From positions 24,505,249-24,569,248 of the forward strand of contig OZ038423.1 of assembly GCA_964036155.1 (NCBI GenBank): 64,000 bases of DNA. The letters are read 5' to 3'. This DNA comes from Diploscapter coronatus. Lineage: Eukaryota > Nematoda > Chromadorea > Rhabditida > Rhabditidae. This document shows, in pieces, positions 29,519 through 41,999 of this stretch. The notes under the pieces are model-generated. The model was not told the DNA's origin and made no database searches. It saw nothing but the letters and a program-made list of their open reading frames with translations. The position numbers and the translations under genes were made by a program. The first letter of the stretch is position 1. Each line of letters starts with the position of its first letter.

Positions 29519-32500
29519 TTAATGACCAGTAACTGCGATTTCAACATCTCGCAAGATTCTCAGGGCGATTTCTTCTTTGTAAGGAGGGGCGGCCACTTGA
29601 ACACCGATCGGGAAACCTACCGTACCCTAAAATAAAAGGTCTAAGGAGGCTTGTATTTTTAGGACTTCTATTTTCCAAGACTAACATGTTTTAGGTCTAA
29701 TAATTTACTAGTCCTTTTTTAATGAACTAGGTTTTTGCTAGATTTGTAAATTTTAATTTTCAAAAAATTGCCTTCGAGGTTTTCTTGACCATCCGATACC
29801 AAGGGTCAGATTCTGGGTAATCGTCCAATTTTCTGTCGTCTTCTTCAGTAACTTTCGTTACATTTACCACTCCTTAGTTAAATATTTAGTTAGGGCAATT
29901 AAACGATAATTACCCGCTCCGTAATCGAGTAAGTTGAAAATGCCAGTGTATGAAATCGCAGCGATAATTCTCGAGGGTATATGGTGCTCAGGAGATGGCA
30001 TGACCTAATTAAGATAATCAGAGTATTTAATTCTTAAGTACCTGGGGAGGGCATAATAACGCGTCGATTTTCTCATCCAACATTTGTACAGTGAATTTAG
30101 AACGATAATCTTCGATCTCAGCATACGTTTCACGTAATTCGATAGTGGAATGGGTTAGGGACCTAAAATCAAACTAAATTTTAAGAGATTCAAATTTTAG
30201 AGTTATTGTTTAAGCTTATTGATTTCTTAAGGTGGGAAATTTGATCTTCACATTTAATTACTTAGCAATATTGGCCATTCTGGGATAGATAAAATCCAGG
30301 AAAAACCCAGCAAATCTCTGAATCGGAATCGGTATTAAGTTAGTGTAAATCATCGGTTTTATGGTTGGGTCCAATACGTCCTAAACTTTAGATCTCCTTT
30401 TTTAAATTAAAATCATTTTTACGTTCAATAATCTGGACCAAAGATAATATCCCCCATCTACTGATAGGGCTCTGATATACAATTTGAACATGTACGGGAT
30501 GTTTCGGGGCTTGAATGGTACCAAGGTATGACCTGCTTTTTCGAGGATTTCCTAAAATTGTCAAAAAAGTTGTCAAAGTTACCAGAAATGGAAACCCCTA
30601 CCTTCGCCTCTAGAACCGCTCTCTGGATGGCTGGTACCGGCGTGAACCATTCATCATCCACGTAATACCCGATACGGTATTTCTTGCCTTCTTTGAATAA
30701 TTCTTCATTGAAAGTGACTGGCGGAACGTAGAAGTCCATTTCGTGCGTCCAAGTATCGCTCCAGGCCTAAACATGCTAATTTTTAGAGCTATTGTAGCTG
30801 ACGTCATAATAGAGTAGTTCGAAAAACAAAAATTATAACACCTTTTAATAAAAAAATATGACGTTATGGAGTGATTTTAGAAAGAAAATTTACCGCTCTC
30901 AAAAACTCGACAGTAGATTTTATTGTTGTTGTCATAGGGCCGTCATTCGCGTTAATCAGAGGACGTCCAGGAATGCACCCGGGCACGCCTCGGTGCGAGA
31001 ACCGCGGATTGCAGGGTTTGATGCCTGCCATCCCAGTGAAGTGGCAGGGAATTCGGATGGAGCCGCCGACGTCCCCTCCGATTCCTATCTATAAATTATA
31101 GTGGTGGATTTAAACTCATACTTATGTTTAATCCCGAATTTAATATGTAAATGTAATACAATATTGCTGAATAAAAACTTATTATTTTACCAATGAACCA
31201 CCAGCGGCTAGAATGGCAGCCTCACCACCTGACGAACCGCCACAGGTACGGTGCTTGGAAAGAGGATGAGTGGTGGTGCCTGAAATTACTTCACATACCA
31301 AGAAAAGGCTGGTCTTCGCCGAAAGACGATGAAGGTCAGTTTTCTTATTTGATATTTTGATAAATTATGGTTGAAACTAATGATTACCGTATAAAGTATT
31401 GCAACACGCAAAAGCCATTAACGATTGAGGCACATTAGTCTGGACGAATGGAACGAATCCTTAATTTTAAAATTTTTAAAAAGATTTTTTTATTAAAATA
31501 CCCATTCTCTTCAAATGCGTTACCAAAACGCAATCTTCTTCTTTGGGCTTAAAGCAATCTTGAACGTAGCCTCTAGTTAGGTCATAACCTTTCAGCTAAA
31601 ATCATATTTTTTATGAGGATCAACTTTTATACTCGATTTTTCAGTATTTTTTTATCTTGGATCATACTTTTAAGATAATTTACATTTCTTACGAATATAA
31701 ACTGCTATTTTGACTTTTAAGATGATTTTTCTGATTTATGAAATTCTTGCGTAATTTTCAGGCTTCTAGTTTTCGTTTCATTTATGGGATCAACATAAAA
31801 TCAGTCGTAACATAAAAATGTTTGATCAGAGTCCAGGTCTAGCCAATTCTAGTAAAATAAAATCTGGGTTAGTAACGATTTTTATAGATCATAACTAACT
31901 TGATGTGCTCAAAATGGCTCTACACAGATTCTGATAAGCATTGATAAGTGGTGATAAAAATAAGATCTTAAGTTTCAAATTTGGCCATTTCGCCATATGA
32001 GACTTTGATATTTTTAATTACTAAATTTTTTGAATGACCAAATTCTTAGCACTTACCGGCACAACTTCCTTCAAAGAAATTGGAAACCCGAAAAATGACG
32101 GCTTCACGAAACTCGGATCCTTCGCTTTTTCGTCCCACTCCAAGGCCCATTTTTCGGCCTCCTAAAATTTAAATTAACACAAGATAAAACACACACACAT
32201 ACATTAATAAACAATGTGACGCAGTTAGTTTTCTCATGAGCTTTAACCGCTTTGCCAAAGAAAGTTCGGGTTACATCGATACAGGTAACCGAGCCGTTTT
32301 GAAGGGCCTCTGAAAAGAGGTTCAAATTATGGAAGAGATATCATTCTTACCTCTCAAAGCGTCAAAATCCATAGCTTCGATTTTTTCTCGGATATCTTTC
32401 GAAACTTTTCTATATTGTTCCTTAGCAAATTCTACAGTTTCATCTCTTTCCGCTCTTCTTTTTGCTATCATTTCTTTGAGTTCTTCTTGACGCTAAATTT

Positions 32501-32634
32501 GGTAGGTTACCAAAAATGGCACCAAATGGAGGATGATATAAAAATAGTAACCCTACCATTTGCCTTTTCTGCCACCAATAGTATGCATAACCAATGATAC
32601 CAATGACCAGAGCGATTATAATTAACGAGATCAT
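29519..32634 (-). CDS. faah: Fatty acid amide hydrolase (FAAH)
   Basis: Fifteen exons on the minus strand sum to 571 aa, almost the length of mammalian FAAH. The enzyme hydrolyses N-acylethanolamines such as anandamide. An N-terminal membrane anchor (ISLIIIALVIGIIGYAYYW) precedes the amidase-signature domain. The catalytic triad is visible: Lys in FPISLKEVV (exon 32057-32161), Ser in CGGSSGGEAA (31191-31279) and the nucleophilic Ser in GGDVGGSIRIP (30894-31088). KYRIGYYVDDEWFTP and GFPIGVQVAAPPY near the C-terminus also match the family. The start ATG (32634) lies three bases after a TTTCAG acceptor. The last intron (29627-29771) has a GC donor (TCGAAG|GCAATT). C. elegans has several faah genes, and which one this matches is not resolved. 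Confidence 0.94.
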
Positions 32635-33413
32635 TTTCTGAAAGTTTAAAGATATGTTGCATGAATGTAAATAGAAAGGTCTAAAGTCAAATTCTAAAAA
32701 TTGAGAGTGAGGCAATAGCTTTGCGAAAACCCAGATTTTATATGGAAAGACTTATGGGAGAATGAATAAAAAATGAGGAAATGATAAATATTGTGACTGG
32801 GAAAAGTCGGGTTTAATGAACCATACAATAAACTCGAGCCCTACGCAATTTTAATAGTTCATAAAATGGTATTTTATGGGTACGTCTCTCAGGCTTGTAC
32901 CTTGTATTTTAACTCTCGGAAAATATGGAGAAGTTCAGATTTTAAAGAAAGTGCAAAGCGACTCAATAATTATAGAAGTTTCTTCTTTATAGTTCTAAAG
33001 ATAAAGATAACCTTTGGCAATCAACTGCCATTCGATACTACAAACCCTGATTTGGAGAGGTAGGTTCAAAACAACATGAAAATAGAAAAGTCGATTAATT
33101 TCAGTGGGAATTAGAGAAATAGGGTTGTTAAATTAAAACTCGCATTCTGTAGTTTGTGATGATTAATCTGAACATGTTTTAGAATTAGTTTTTATCCTAC
33201 TTAAATTTGAAATTTTATGCCTTCATATTATTTTTTCCGAATTTAATATATTTCCAATTTATATTTCAGTTTCGAAGTGTATTTAGCTTTAGAGCACAGT
33301 ATATGCATGATAGCCACTTTCTCTTTCTCTCTATTTTATTTGAACACTCCTATATCGATTTTCTTCAAATAAGCAACTATTCTGCTACAATATATCTAAC
33401 TTTAGGTTTAATT
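32635..33413. other. Divergent intergenic region between FAAH and NELF-E
   Basis: This is a shared upstream region for the minus-strand FAAH and the plus-strand NELF-E gene. No exon is supported. TTTAG ends at 33405, eight bases before the NELF-E ATG, and may be a trans-splice acceptor or the end of an upstream intron. Confidence 0.5.
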
Positions 33414-34739
33414 ATGAAAGAACTTCAAATTAACCTACCAACGTCTTACTCAGATGAGGAACAAAAGCTGAGGGACATGCAGGAAAAACTTCGGATTCTG
33501 GTAAGAACATTTGAATTTAAATGTATTTTTGAAGTGTAATTTTCAGAGAAAAATAATCGAAAAACGCTCAAACCTTAGTGGCGACCCCTCAAAAGTTGAC
33601 AAAAATCGGTCCAAGAAATGTAACAATTTAAAGTTAACCCCGAATTCTAAAATTCATTATTTTAGCAATTGAAGAAGCAGAAGTGGCTACAGAGGAAGTG
33701 AAAAAGAAAATCCAAACTGGAGCGATCACTGTAAAGAAACGAAACGAAAAATCCACCTTCAAACGAGCTAAACTCATCGGAAAGGTTAGAAATTAGCAAA
33801 GCGCTAATATAAATTTTAAAATTTAGCGAACAGGATCTACCAGATCCGAAAGTCTTATCGCTGAAGAGGACGGTGAAATTATCGATACGGACTTTCCGGT
33901 ACTAAATTTTTCAAGAGTTTCAAATTATGCTAATTTTTAGCTTGCTTCCCCGCCCCCAGCGCCATTATTATCACCTACCAAGTCTTCGGCGCCGATAATT
34001 ACTTCGAGTGGTAAATAAATTTTTTTATGAGTATACCAATTTTTAGCTAGATCATGTTAATTTTAGTAGTTAAACTAAAATTCAGCGCCGAACACTTCTC
34101 ATTGGGTCGGTCGAGAAATGGAAAATCGTGGAAAGCGAATTTATATCAGGGGATATGATTTACAAGTATGTCTTTCTTAAATATTATCTTTTAAAAATAT
34201 AATTTAGAGCGAATCTTTGAAGTCTGAATTTGCTAAATTCGGAAAGATCGAAAGAGTGACGATTATTGATAGGAATAAGTATGGGAAATTAGTTATTTTT
34301 GAAACATTATGAGTTTCAGAAGTGCATTCATTACGTTCGAAAAGGTACTACAAGCGGAGAAGGCTATAAAGGAGGTAGATTTATTGGGAATATAAAATTT
34401 TAGAGATGTTTTAAAGCAAAAATCGATGATTAAATAATTTTAGATGGACGGAAACATGGTTAATGGAATCACAATTCGTGTATCTTTTGCACACCGTCAG
34501 CACGAACCTGGAGAAAGAAAAGAACAGGACCAGACCCGACGTCGGGATTCGGAATCCGGCAACGACAAACTAGACGACTTCGGAAGGGAAAGGAAGAGAT
34601 CCGAGGTATATGGTAGTTTGTGGGTACGGTAATTTGTTAAGTTTAGCGTCCCTCTTCGGAATCGAATGATGAATCTAGTACTCCTGGAAAATCGAGAAAG
34701 ATGGTGAAATATTCAGACGATGACTTGTTTGGTTCTTAA
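33414..34739 (+). CDS. nelfe: NELF-E (negative elongation factor E) homologue
   Basis: Ten exons (33414-33500, 33547-33619, 33666-33784, 33827-33898, 33941-34010, 34086-34165, 34208-34278, 34320-34374, 34444-34605, 34647-34739) give 293 aa in phase. NELF-E is the RNA-binding subunit of NELF, which with DSIF holds Pol II near promoters. The layout matches the family: an N-terminal coiled region; the block ATEEVKKKIQTGAITVKK then STFKRAKLIGK (compare the human AKQLVKSGAIS and GFKRSRTLEGK segments); one RRM (RIYIRGYDLQ with RNP1-like SAFITFEK, ending ITIRVSFAHRQ); and a C-terminus ending KYSDDDLFGS. The long RD dipeptide tract of vertebrates is missing, replaced by a short basic/acidic tail. An unrelated RRM protein is possible, but the non-RRM blocks favour NELF-E. 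Confidence 0.8.
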
Positions 34740-35179
34740 TTAATCTATTTTAATGCATTTCGAATACTTTTAAATGTATTAGTTTCATTTAATAGTGATT
34801 ATCTTCATGAAATTATATTATTATCTTTTCTAGTGTAGAATCTGTTAACCTTAATTAAATTATTATTCATTTTCATGCAATATTCAATCTTCTCGATTTT
34901 TTGCCAGAATAGATTTACTTCAAGGTAGAAATAAAGTCGTAAGAAATTGAAATAATACTTCATGGATAATAATAGTAATAATACAAATTATAGACATGAT
35001 AAGAGTTAGAAAATACAATAATATAGCCCGTTAGAAAATGGATGATTAGGAAATGCTTAACACCGAAATTAAATAGATAGCTAAATTTGTGAAAGATGTT
35101 ATATTAATTGAGGATATTGTTAAGAGGACCATAATAATGTTGTAGGAATTTAAATTTGTCAAATTATAAAATGTAGTTA
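34740..35179. other. Convergent 3' region of NELF-E and the nuclear receptor
   Basis: AT-rich sequence between two facing stop codons. No other feature is recognised. Confidence 0.5.
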
Positions 35180-38100
35180 TTATTGCTGACTATTATCAAT
35201 TAGCTGTTTCGTTAGAGATGGACTTGGTAATAGTTGAAGCAATTCTTTTCTTAAACTTGAAGCACACTGTAAGACCATCCATAATATTGAGAAATGCTCT
35301 GTCAAAATGGTTGGTCCTACTCCCGGATTTCTGAAATTAAAATTTGAACTTTTAGATAAAAATAATTTTTACTTGGCCAACAAGTGTGATGTCAGAACGT
35401 CGGAAAACTTCAATTTTTCTTCTCTCAGCACATGTTTCGATTCTTCGGACAAAGAAAGGCAATCTGAAATATTGACTTGGCACATAATTTCGGAGAGTAG
35501 CTCAATAACTTTCTTTGCATCTAACGAAGTCAAATGGGGTTTTCGGTATTGTTGATGTCGAACTCTAGGAGGCGCAAAGTAATGCACAGTTATTTTTAGT
35601 GATTAGAAAATCGAGAAATAGCATTCGAAAAGGAGGGACTGACCTAAAATCATTCTTTTTCCCTCATTTTGATCTTTCAGATTTTGGGACCAACAATATC
35701 AAAAGCCCCATTTGGATTAGTTAGATACAAAGAAAGTTATTGGGCTACACTTAGAAATTATGTGCTAGGTTAATACTTTTCACTATTATTTTAATCTTTG
35801 GAATATTATTTTCATTCAGAAATTTAAAATATTAAATATTTCTGTACAATTTCGTTTTCTGAGCAATATGATGTAAGCGCCACCGTATGCTTTAATATTT
35901 TTTTAAAGGATGAGATAAATTCAAGATCCAAATTAATCCCCTATAAAGTGGCAAAGCCCTAACGCTTCAAATATCTTATGTCGCATAATAGCCGGTTTAA
36001 TGTCATGTGTTTTATCATACGAAATATAAAATTTTATATTTCCAGATAAACGATGCTATCAATGCTTTTAAACATTTGTTTTATCAATACTTTATCATTG
36101 AACTAGACTTATAATAAGTTTATGTACAAAGGTATCTGGTCTTGAGCTTATATTAATTCATCCAATATCTCTACATCCACCCCTATCTGAAGCCAATCCA
36201 ATTGCACCTGTCTAATGTTCTAATGCACTCGATGTGGTAACCTAGGGAGCCCCTTATGAACGAAAAAGGATTATCTCCTCAGTAATCACCAAGATCTTTG
36301 ACAATCTATTCCTAGGAACGGAATATGGTCTTTAATAAGGAGGCACTAGATAAGTTGTAGATCTTTAAAAAAAGATTTTTACTAATCTTTAATCGAAAAA
36401 TGCTCAACGACTTAGAGCTTAGGACTTCGGAAAACATGCCTTTTCGACGTAGAGCATTATTTTTCACTGAGAAATGTTCAAAGGTTTCCAAAATATATGA
36501 CTTTTAGATGTAGAACACAGCATGTTTTTGATGTGTATTCATTGAAAATTATTCAAAGGTTTCAGAAACACGATTTTTACGCAGTAAGACCATGTTTTCA
36601 CATTTTTTCTAGGAGTTCTAGGTGTTTGAAATATCAAACCATCGAATTTCTGCAAAACATACTTGACAGAGTCAATTTCTCTCTATATCGTGCAAAGATA
36701 TAGACACGGAGAGTAGTTTTGGAAAGACCAATTTACTGTCAAACTGATGTATGATTGAAGGGGCACACATCAGTTTCTCCCATTACACGTTGAAGGATAG
36801 ACCAGGAAAACCGGCTGACATAACTCAAACATCACGTCATGCGGTGACCGGTCAACATTATTTTGGCAGGTGAATACCTATTCTTAAAAATACAAAGGAA
36901 AAAGACGCAGAGTTACTATCAAATTAGGCATTTGCAGGTACCAAGTCGAGAAGTGATTTTTTCTTTCGATAAATAATGCAAATCTATCACTCAATGTTAA
37001 ATCGTAGACCATAAAACCGTCTGGAATAGTTCATTGAAAATTTGAGTTTAAGAAAATTACGCGCTTACAAGGACCAATAACGTCAGATTACGTTACTTTT
37101 CCGAGGTGGTTTTGATCAAATGGTGGTAGATCAAGTTTTATCAGTTAGATAAAATGAAAGTTCAAACTAGTAAATGGTCTTTTAGAGGCCAGATTATTGT
37201 AGTTTTAAATGATTTTAAGAATATATGACATCATTTAAAATTTAATGAGCATAATTGCTAAAGTTTAAGAATGGCAAGATAAAATTATATGATGTCAATT
37301 CTAAACAATAACTTTAAATCATACCGCAATCGAATAACATTATAGCGTTGAGTAACGAAAAAGCCACTCGATCAACATCCAGCTTCTTGAAGGCTTCTAT
37401 GGGAGACGAAAGACGGGAGCTGAGATTCAAATTTTTGAAATTATATTTTTTCAAACCTACCTTAAATTTTCACTGGCACTCGATTTATTAATCGCGTATC
37501 TATAGGCTAATCTCAGAGCTACCATATGAAGAGTTCTATCGCACAAGAGAGCAAACTAAAGTTAATTAATGAATTATGGTAATTATTTATGTAGGGGGTA
37601 ATTCACTATGAGCCAATAACCTTATCAGTGAAAGACATTTCTTTGAACCACTTGTAGCTTTTCGCATATTCAATAACGAAGTTGGTCTCTTTTTCGAAGT
37701 CGATTTCATTCGAAACGAAGTGTAATGGAGAGGGCTGTAATAGTTAGGGTAATTAAATAGAAAACTAGGCTAATTGAATAGATAATTATCCCTTAGTTAC
37801 CTCATATTTGGAAACATCATCCAGAGCACATGGTCTGGTGAGAACGTCTAACAGGGATACGGTAGAGGGAAAAGTGCACTTGCGAAGAAAGGAAAGCCTA
37901 TCCTCTAATTCGCAGCATTGCTCGACTCGGATGAGCTGAAAATCAATTTAATTTAAATTAATATAAAATATATAACTTAATAAAGTATCATAAATTTGAA
38001 TAGCCTAAATTAGATTAATTAGCGATGATCATATATTCTTTTATATCCGAAAGTTAATGGCTTGAACAATTTAGATTAAAGAATTCCATGAATTATAATT

Positions 38101-41100
38101 TATTCCAAAATTTGAAAAACTAAGTAATCTATAAATATATTTAAGTTCAAAAATTGAAATAAAAGCACCATCTCTCTATTAGCCTTCCCCTTGAACGGAT
38201 GTGCAAAAGGATCATTTGGACTAGTGGATCTTGAATCTGACGAAGTACCGGGTTGCTCGATGTCCAAGAGAGAACTGATATCATAGGCCCTTTTGCGATT
38301 GGCCTTAAATATTTATTTTTCATTCTTGGCATAACTTATTCGTGTGTTTAGATTCTTTTTATATTAACCTAGCAAAAATAGCTTGTATTAAAAAACTCTT
38401 TTAAACTGATATTATTCATATTCTAAGTTAGTTAATTCAGATTAAAATTAAAACATTTTGAATATTTGAATTTTTGCTTAGTTTTTGGTGTTCTTTCGTC
38501 ATAAATAGAAGATCTTATTCTTTCCTCCCAGCTTTCACTATGATGACAATTCTATTGATTATATCATGAGAGAAAAGAGGGATGTGTGATTTGGGTATTT
38601 GAAATGGAAGCTAAGATCGGTTCATTATTAATATTTAATATATTTATCAATGATGCTCACAGGTGGGGGTACAGATACGAATTTTATATGACAGTTTTAC
38701 AAGTATAGAACACTTGCATTTCTCCATAAGTAAGAAAGGTAAAAGTACGAAATTTTTAATTTAATACAAATATAGGTACGTTTTTCGACACCTGAAAGCA
38801 TCCCTGATATTTAGATATTTTGAACATATCTGGGGTAGACTATAATTGACTTTTCGCATGCTACGAAATTTCATTTCCTCTCTTTCTCTTGCACTCCTTC
38901 AATATATTGCGTACAGATCTGTGATCTCTGATGCGCTTTTAGCAATACTCGGTTAGTAAACGATTTAATGATACTTTACGTGCAATTTGTTTGAATAGAA
39001 TATATTTTCAATTATAACATGTTTCTGGACTTTTTGAAATTAGCATATTCTCTAACACCAATGTTATTTTCACTTTATCTGGCCAAAACTAGGCAGAAGA
39101 GAACATATCTGCCAATTGTTAATTTGAAATTTCAAGAACTCATTGGTTAAGCGAACGTTTTCAAATCGAGATTCAAAAGACCATTTTTAAAGATATAATT
39201 TTTAAATGTAAATAGAACCAGCTATAAATCCATTCCAAATCAATAGACACAAATCATTCAGTGACTATTTTGATGTAAATTCCTCTGAATGAATGAGAAA
39301 AAACCGGACCGAACATTGTGAATTAACCATCAGACATCGTATATCAGATCAGATAAAGGGAAAAAATCAAGAACTTGTTTTCTGATCCTCTTTGATTCTA
39401 TTGCTATTTCTCTCGTTCCGTCATTCACGATGATGCAAATGCTAATTTGCAAGTTGCTATATGGGAAATGTCTCTAACCCTATGGTTAAGGATAGAAAAT
39501 GAAACCGTCCGAGATACGATATTGAGGTCTTGAACTTCCAAACATGAATATCTTTGCAGCAGAAAGTGGCTAGGTTAAGCGATGCGCATGAATTAGTCTA
39601 TGATTCAAATTTACGTAAGAAGGATATGCAGTGACGATGAGGTAATGAGATTTTTAAAGTTGCAAATATTTTAATGTCGTACAATTTCCGTTTTAAGGCT
39701 TATTCTTTATCATTTGAAGCTAAAATCAGAATATTCTGATATTGTGTGCCGCATAAAGTATGCTTATGCTTCAACGTGTAAAAAATTACCTGCTCCGGAG
39801 TAGCACTGGGTGAAATCGAGGAGTCTTTGGATGAAAATCCTGGCCTTGAAGTTTGAATCGCTTTTGGATTCATGCCAACGGCCAAACATTTCTTGAAACG
39901 GCAACTACGGCAAGCGCAGCGGATATCTGAAGGAAAGATATATGTATGAAACTTTCTAATTTACATATTCATAAAGAAGTATATATCAATGAAGATTAGT
40001 TTGTAGCAGTATAGTTTGTTGAGATAGTAAAAAATAAACTAGATATGTGCACAAAATCCAAAAGATCTGATATATCCGGATGTATGAAATCCCGAGAAAA
40101 GTGATCTTCGAAATAGGCTTATCACTTTCATACCTTTCGTGAACAGGCACTTCCCGTCTTTGTGACACTTGAATTGACGCTCGGATACTATCGTACGGCG
40201 GAAAAATGTCTTGCTAAACATAGATAATTAAAATTTGGATATATTTTTAAAAAATATTTATTTTATTTGTATATAAATTTAAGATATTTTAGATTATATA
40301 TTTTCAACCTTTTATGTTCAAAATTAGCATATTTTTAAGTGCATAGCTTAGCTTGAAACTACATTTTCTTTAAAAATTAAACAAAAACTCCAATTTCCTA
40401 TCGCTGAACTTTAACTCAATTTTTCAACTAAACTTTGATAGATGGAGCGCAAAAAATCATCAGGAAGAATGTGACCATAGATCATTTTTACGATAAACAT
40501 CAAAAGCGTTAACGCCAGCATCAAACATCACTAATTCTACATTTAGCGATAGAGCATATTTAGCATAATCTCGCATCTACAAATTAGCATTAGGGCGCGT
40601 TTATGGTACACTAAAACATGATGTAATTTACCGTAAAAGACCAAATAAAGTTCAAGTTTTTCAAAGAATGAGCAATACTTGCAAGTTTGCAATGTAAACA
40701 ATGTCAAAACTCGATAACCAAGATCCAAAATTACTTACCACCCATTGCAAGAGGGCACCTGAAGGTTAATTACTTATAACTAGGATAATTAAGAGATAAT
40801 TACCTCGTAGTGAAAACCGGTAGATTGGTCGCCACAAACCGCGCAGAGTTCTGTGCATCTAGCTGGTCTGGGCTCTGAGATAATTAAATTTCGATAATTT
40901 GGGTAATTAAATCAATAATAATTCAAGATAATTACCTTTCTTTGGTGGTTCCATATTAGTCCTAGCTTCGCTATTGTTATGAAGTAATCCGCTACTCGAT
41001 GCTGCAGGACTATCGGAGGATATTATGACTGTGGGCGATTGCAATTCGTTGTTGGTTTGAAATGACGTCAAATTTTGTAGCACCATGGGCGTCGGAGGGG

Positions 41101-41491
41101 GCGCCATTATAACGCCAGAGGACGTCGGAAGCTAAAATAATGACGCCTTTGAGAATTTAGACTTTTTTGTCTTTTTTAATCAAACAGTATTGACAAAACC
41201 GAATAAAAGGCGTACCTGAATGGACGTCACCGGATTCAAAATGATACTCGACGTCGGAATCTGCATCCCCGACGCCAACGACGGTGACAGATGTAGGGCG
41301 AATTTCGCCGGCGTAGCGAATGACACGAGCATCGCCGAAGACGAGCCTAACGTCAAACTAGACGACGGAGATGACAACGACAGAGATTCAGATGAGGTTA
41401 TTGTAGTGTGAGATGACGTCACGATGGGAATATTAATCGTGGTATCTAGAGGTATGGGATAGACGAATGTAGATGGTATGGTGACCAGTTT
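35180..41491 (-). CDS. Nuclear hormone receptor (nematode supplementary type); 5' end not resolved
   Basis: Thirteen exons on the minus strand (41216-41491, 40936-41131, 40804-40874, 40739-40758, 40134-40213, 39790-39926, 38169-38303, 37801-37935, 37621-37734, 37461-37555, 37325-37419, 35373-35463, 35180-35330) give at least 531 aa in phase. A Ser/Thr-rich N-terminal region is followed by a two-zinc-finger DNA-binding domain: CAVCGDQSTGFHYE, P-box CNGCKTFFRR, CACRSCRFKKCLAVGM. A hinge and a ligand-binding domain follow, with AFSLLNAIMLFDC, LSEESKHVLREEK and GPTILTEHFSILWMVLQ. This is a HNF4-derived nematode receptor acting as a nuclear transcription factor. A 20-nt microexon encodes part of the first finger. 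The intron 35464-37324 is about 1.9 kb and holds repeats. The first exon here has no start, so further 5' exons lie above 41491. Confidence 0.88.
35474..35770. repeat. Inverted repeat in a nuclear receptor intron
   Basis: The minus-strand sequence of 35474-35565 and the plus-strand sequence of 35689-35770 are about 80% identical. Shared blocks include CCCCATTTG, GTTAGATRCAAAGAAAGTTA and GAAATTATGTGC. The two arms face each other across about 125 nt, and the left arm ends just before the acceptor of the penultimate exon. The plus copy reads as an open peptide (PFGLVRYKESYWATLRNYV); the minus copy has a stop in the same frame. Confidence 0.6.
36385..36610. repeat. Diverged tandem repeats of about 75 nt
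   Basis: Units share a GTAGA(A/G)CA block, a TTTTTC/G stretch, TTCAAAGGTTTC and a short AT-rich end. Two units are clear (about 36456-36518 and 36519-36590) and a third is partial on the left. They lie in the large nuclear receptor intron. Confidence 0.4.
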
Positions 41492-41737
41492 CTGAATTGA
41501 AAAATAAATAATATAAGATGGGTGAACTTAAAGCAGCGCCATTTAAGAAGAATACGATTAGATTAGAATAAAATGTGCTAAGAACTTCACATGAAGGCAA
41601 AATTTCCGAAATGGCAATCTAAGAAATGGCGATAACACGAGATAATCTCATATTTAATACGTTTTGGAAATTAGTCTTGATTAAAATTTTCGGGTACATA
41701 GATTTTGATTCGAGATACTTTTCCCAAACTGACGAGA

Positions 41738-41850
41738 CCTTTGCCTGCGTGATTCACGCCACTCGGACTCTATCGTCACTCGCGAACGACTATGCGGTAT
41801 TTCTCTCTGCTCTTTCGCGAAGGTGAACTATCTCTTCAGGCAAAGGTCTC
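41738..41850. repeat. Inverted repeat
   Basis: GAGACCTTTGCCTG near 41738 and its exact complement CAGGCAAAGGTCTC at 41837-41850 bracket about 85 nt. This structure abuts the next hairpin and both may belong to one composite element. Confidence 0.55.
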
Positions 41851-41853
41851 TTC

Positions 41854-41999
41854 GGGCTCGTTCAGACTTAGTTGCAATTTGCAACTCGCTCGAAATAGCA
41901 TGGGAAATGAAGGGAGCACAAGAAATGATGCAATCGAGCTCTCTTCATTTCCCATGCTATTTCGAGCGAGTTGCATTGGAACTAAGCCTGAACGGGCCC
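41854..41999. mobile_element. Hairpin MITE
   Basis: Two arms of about 62 bp are nearly perfect complements around a spacer of about 20 nt. The left end is GGGCTCGTTCAGACTTAG and the right end, on the other strand, GGGCCCGTTCAGGCTTAG. Both flanks show TTC, possibly a 3-bp duplication. The arms contain GAAATAGCATGGGAAATGAA, the same motif scattered over the gene-poor region. Confidence 0.65.

Noticed and set aside
31288..31345. An extra FAAH exon encoding DLHRLSAKTSLFL
   Set aside because: It needs a non-AG acceptor, while direct joining of the exons at 31388 and 31279 gives YGTTTHPLSKHRTCGGSSGG, which matches the family.
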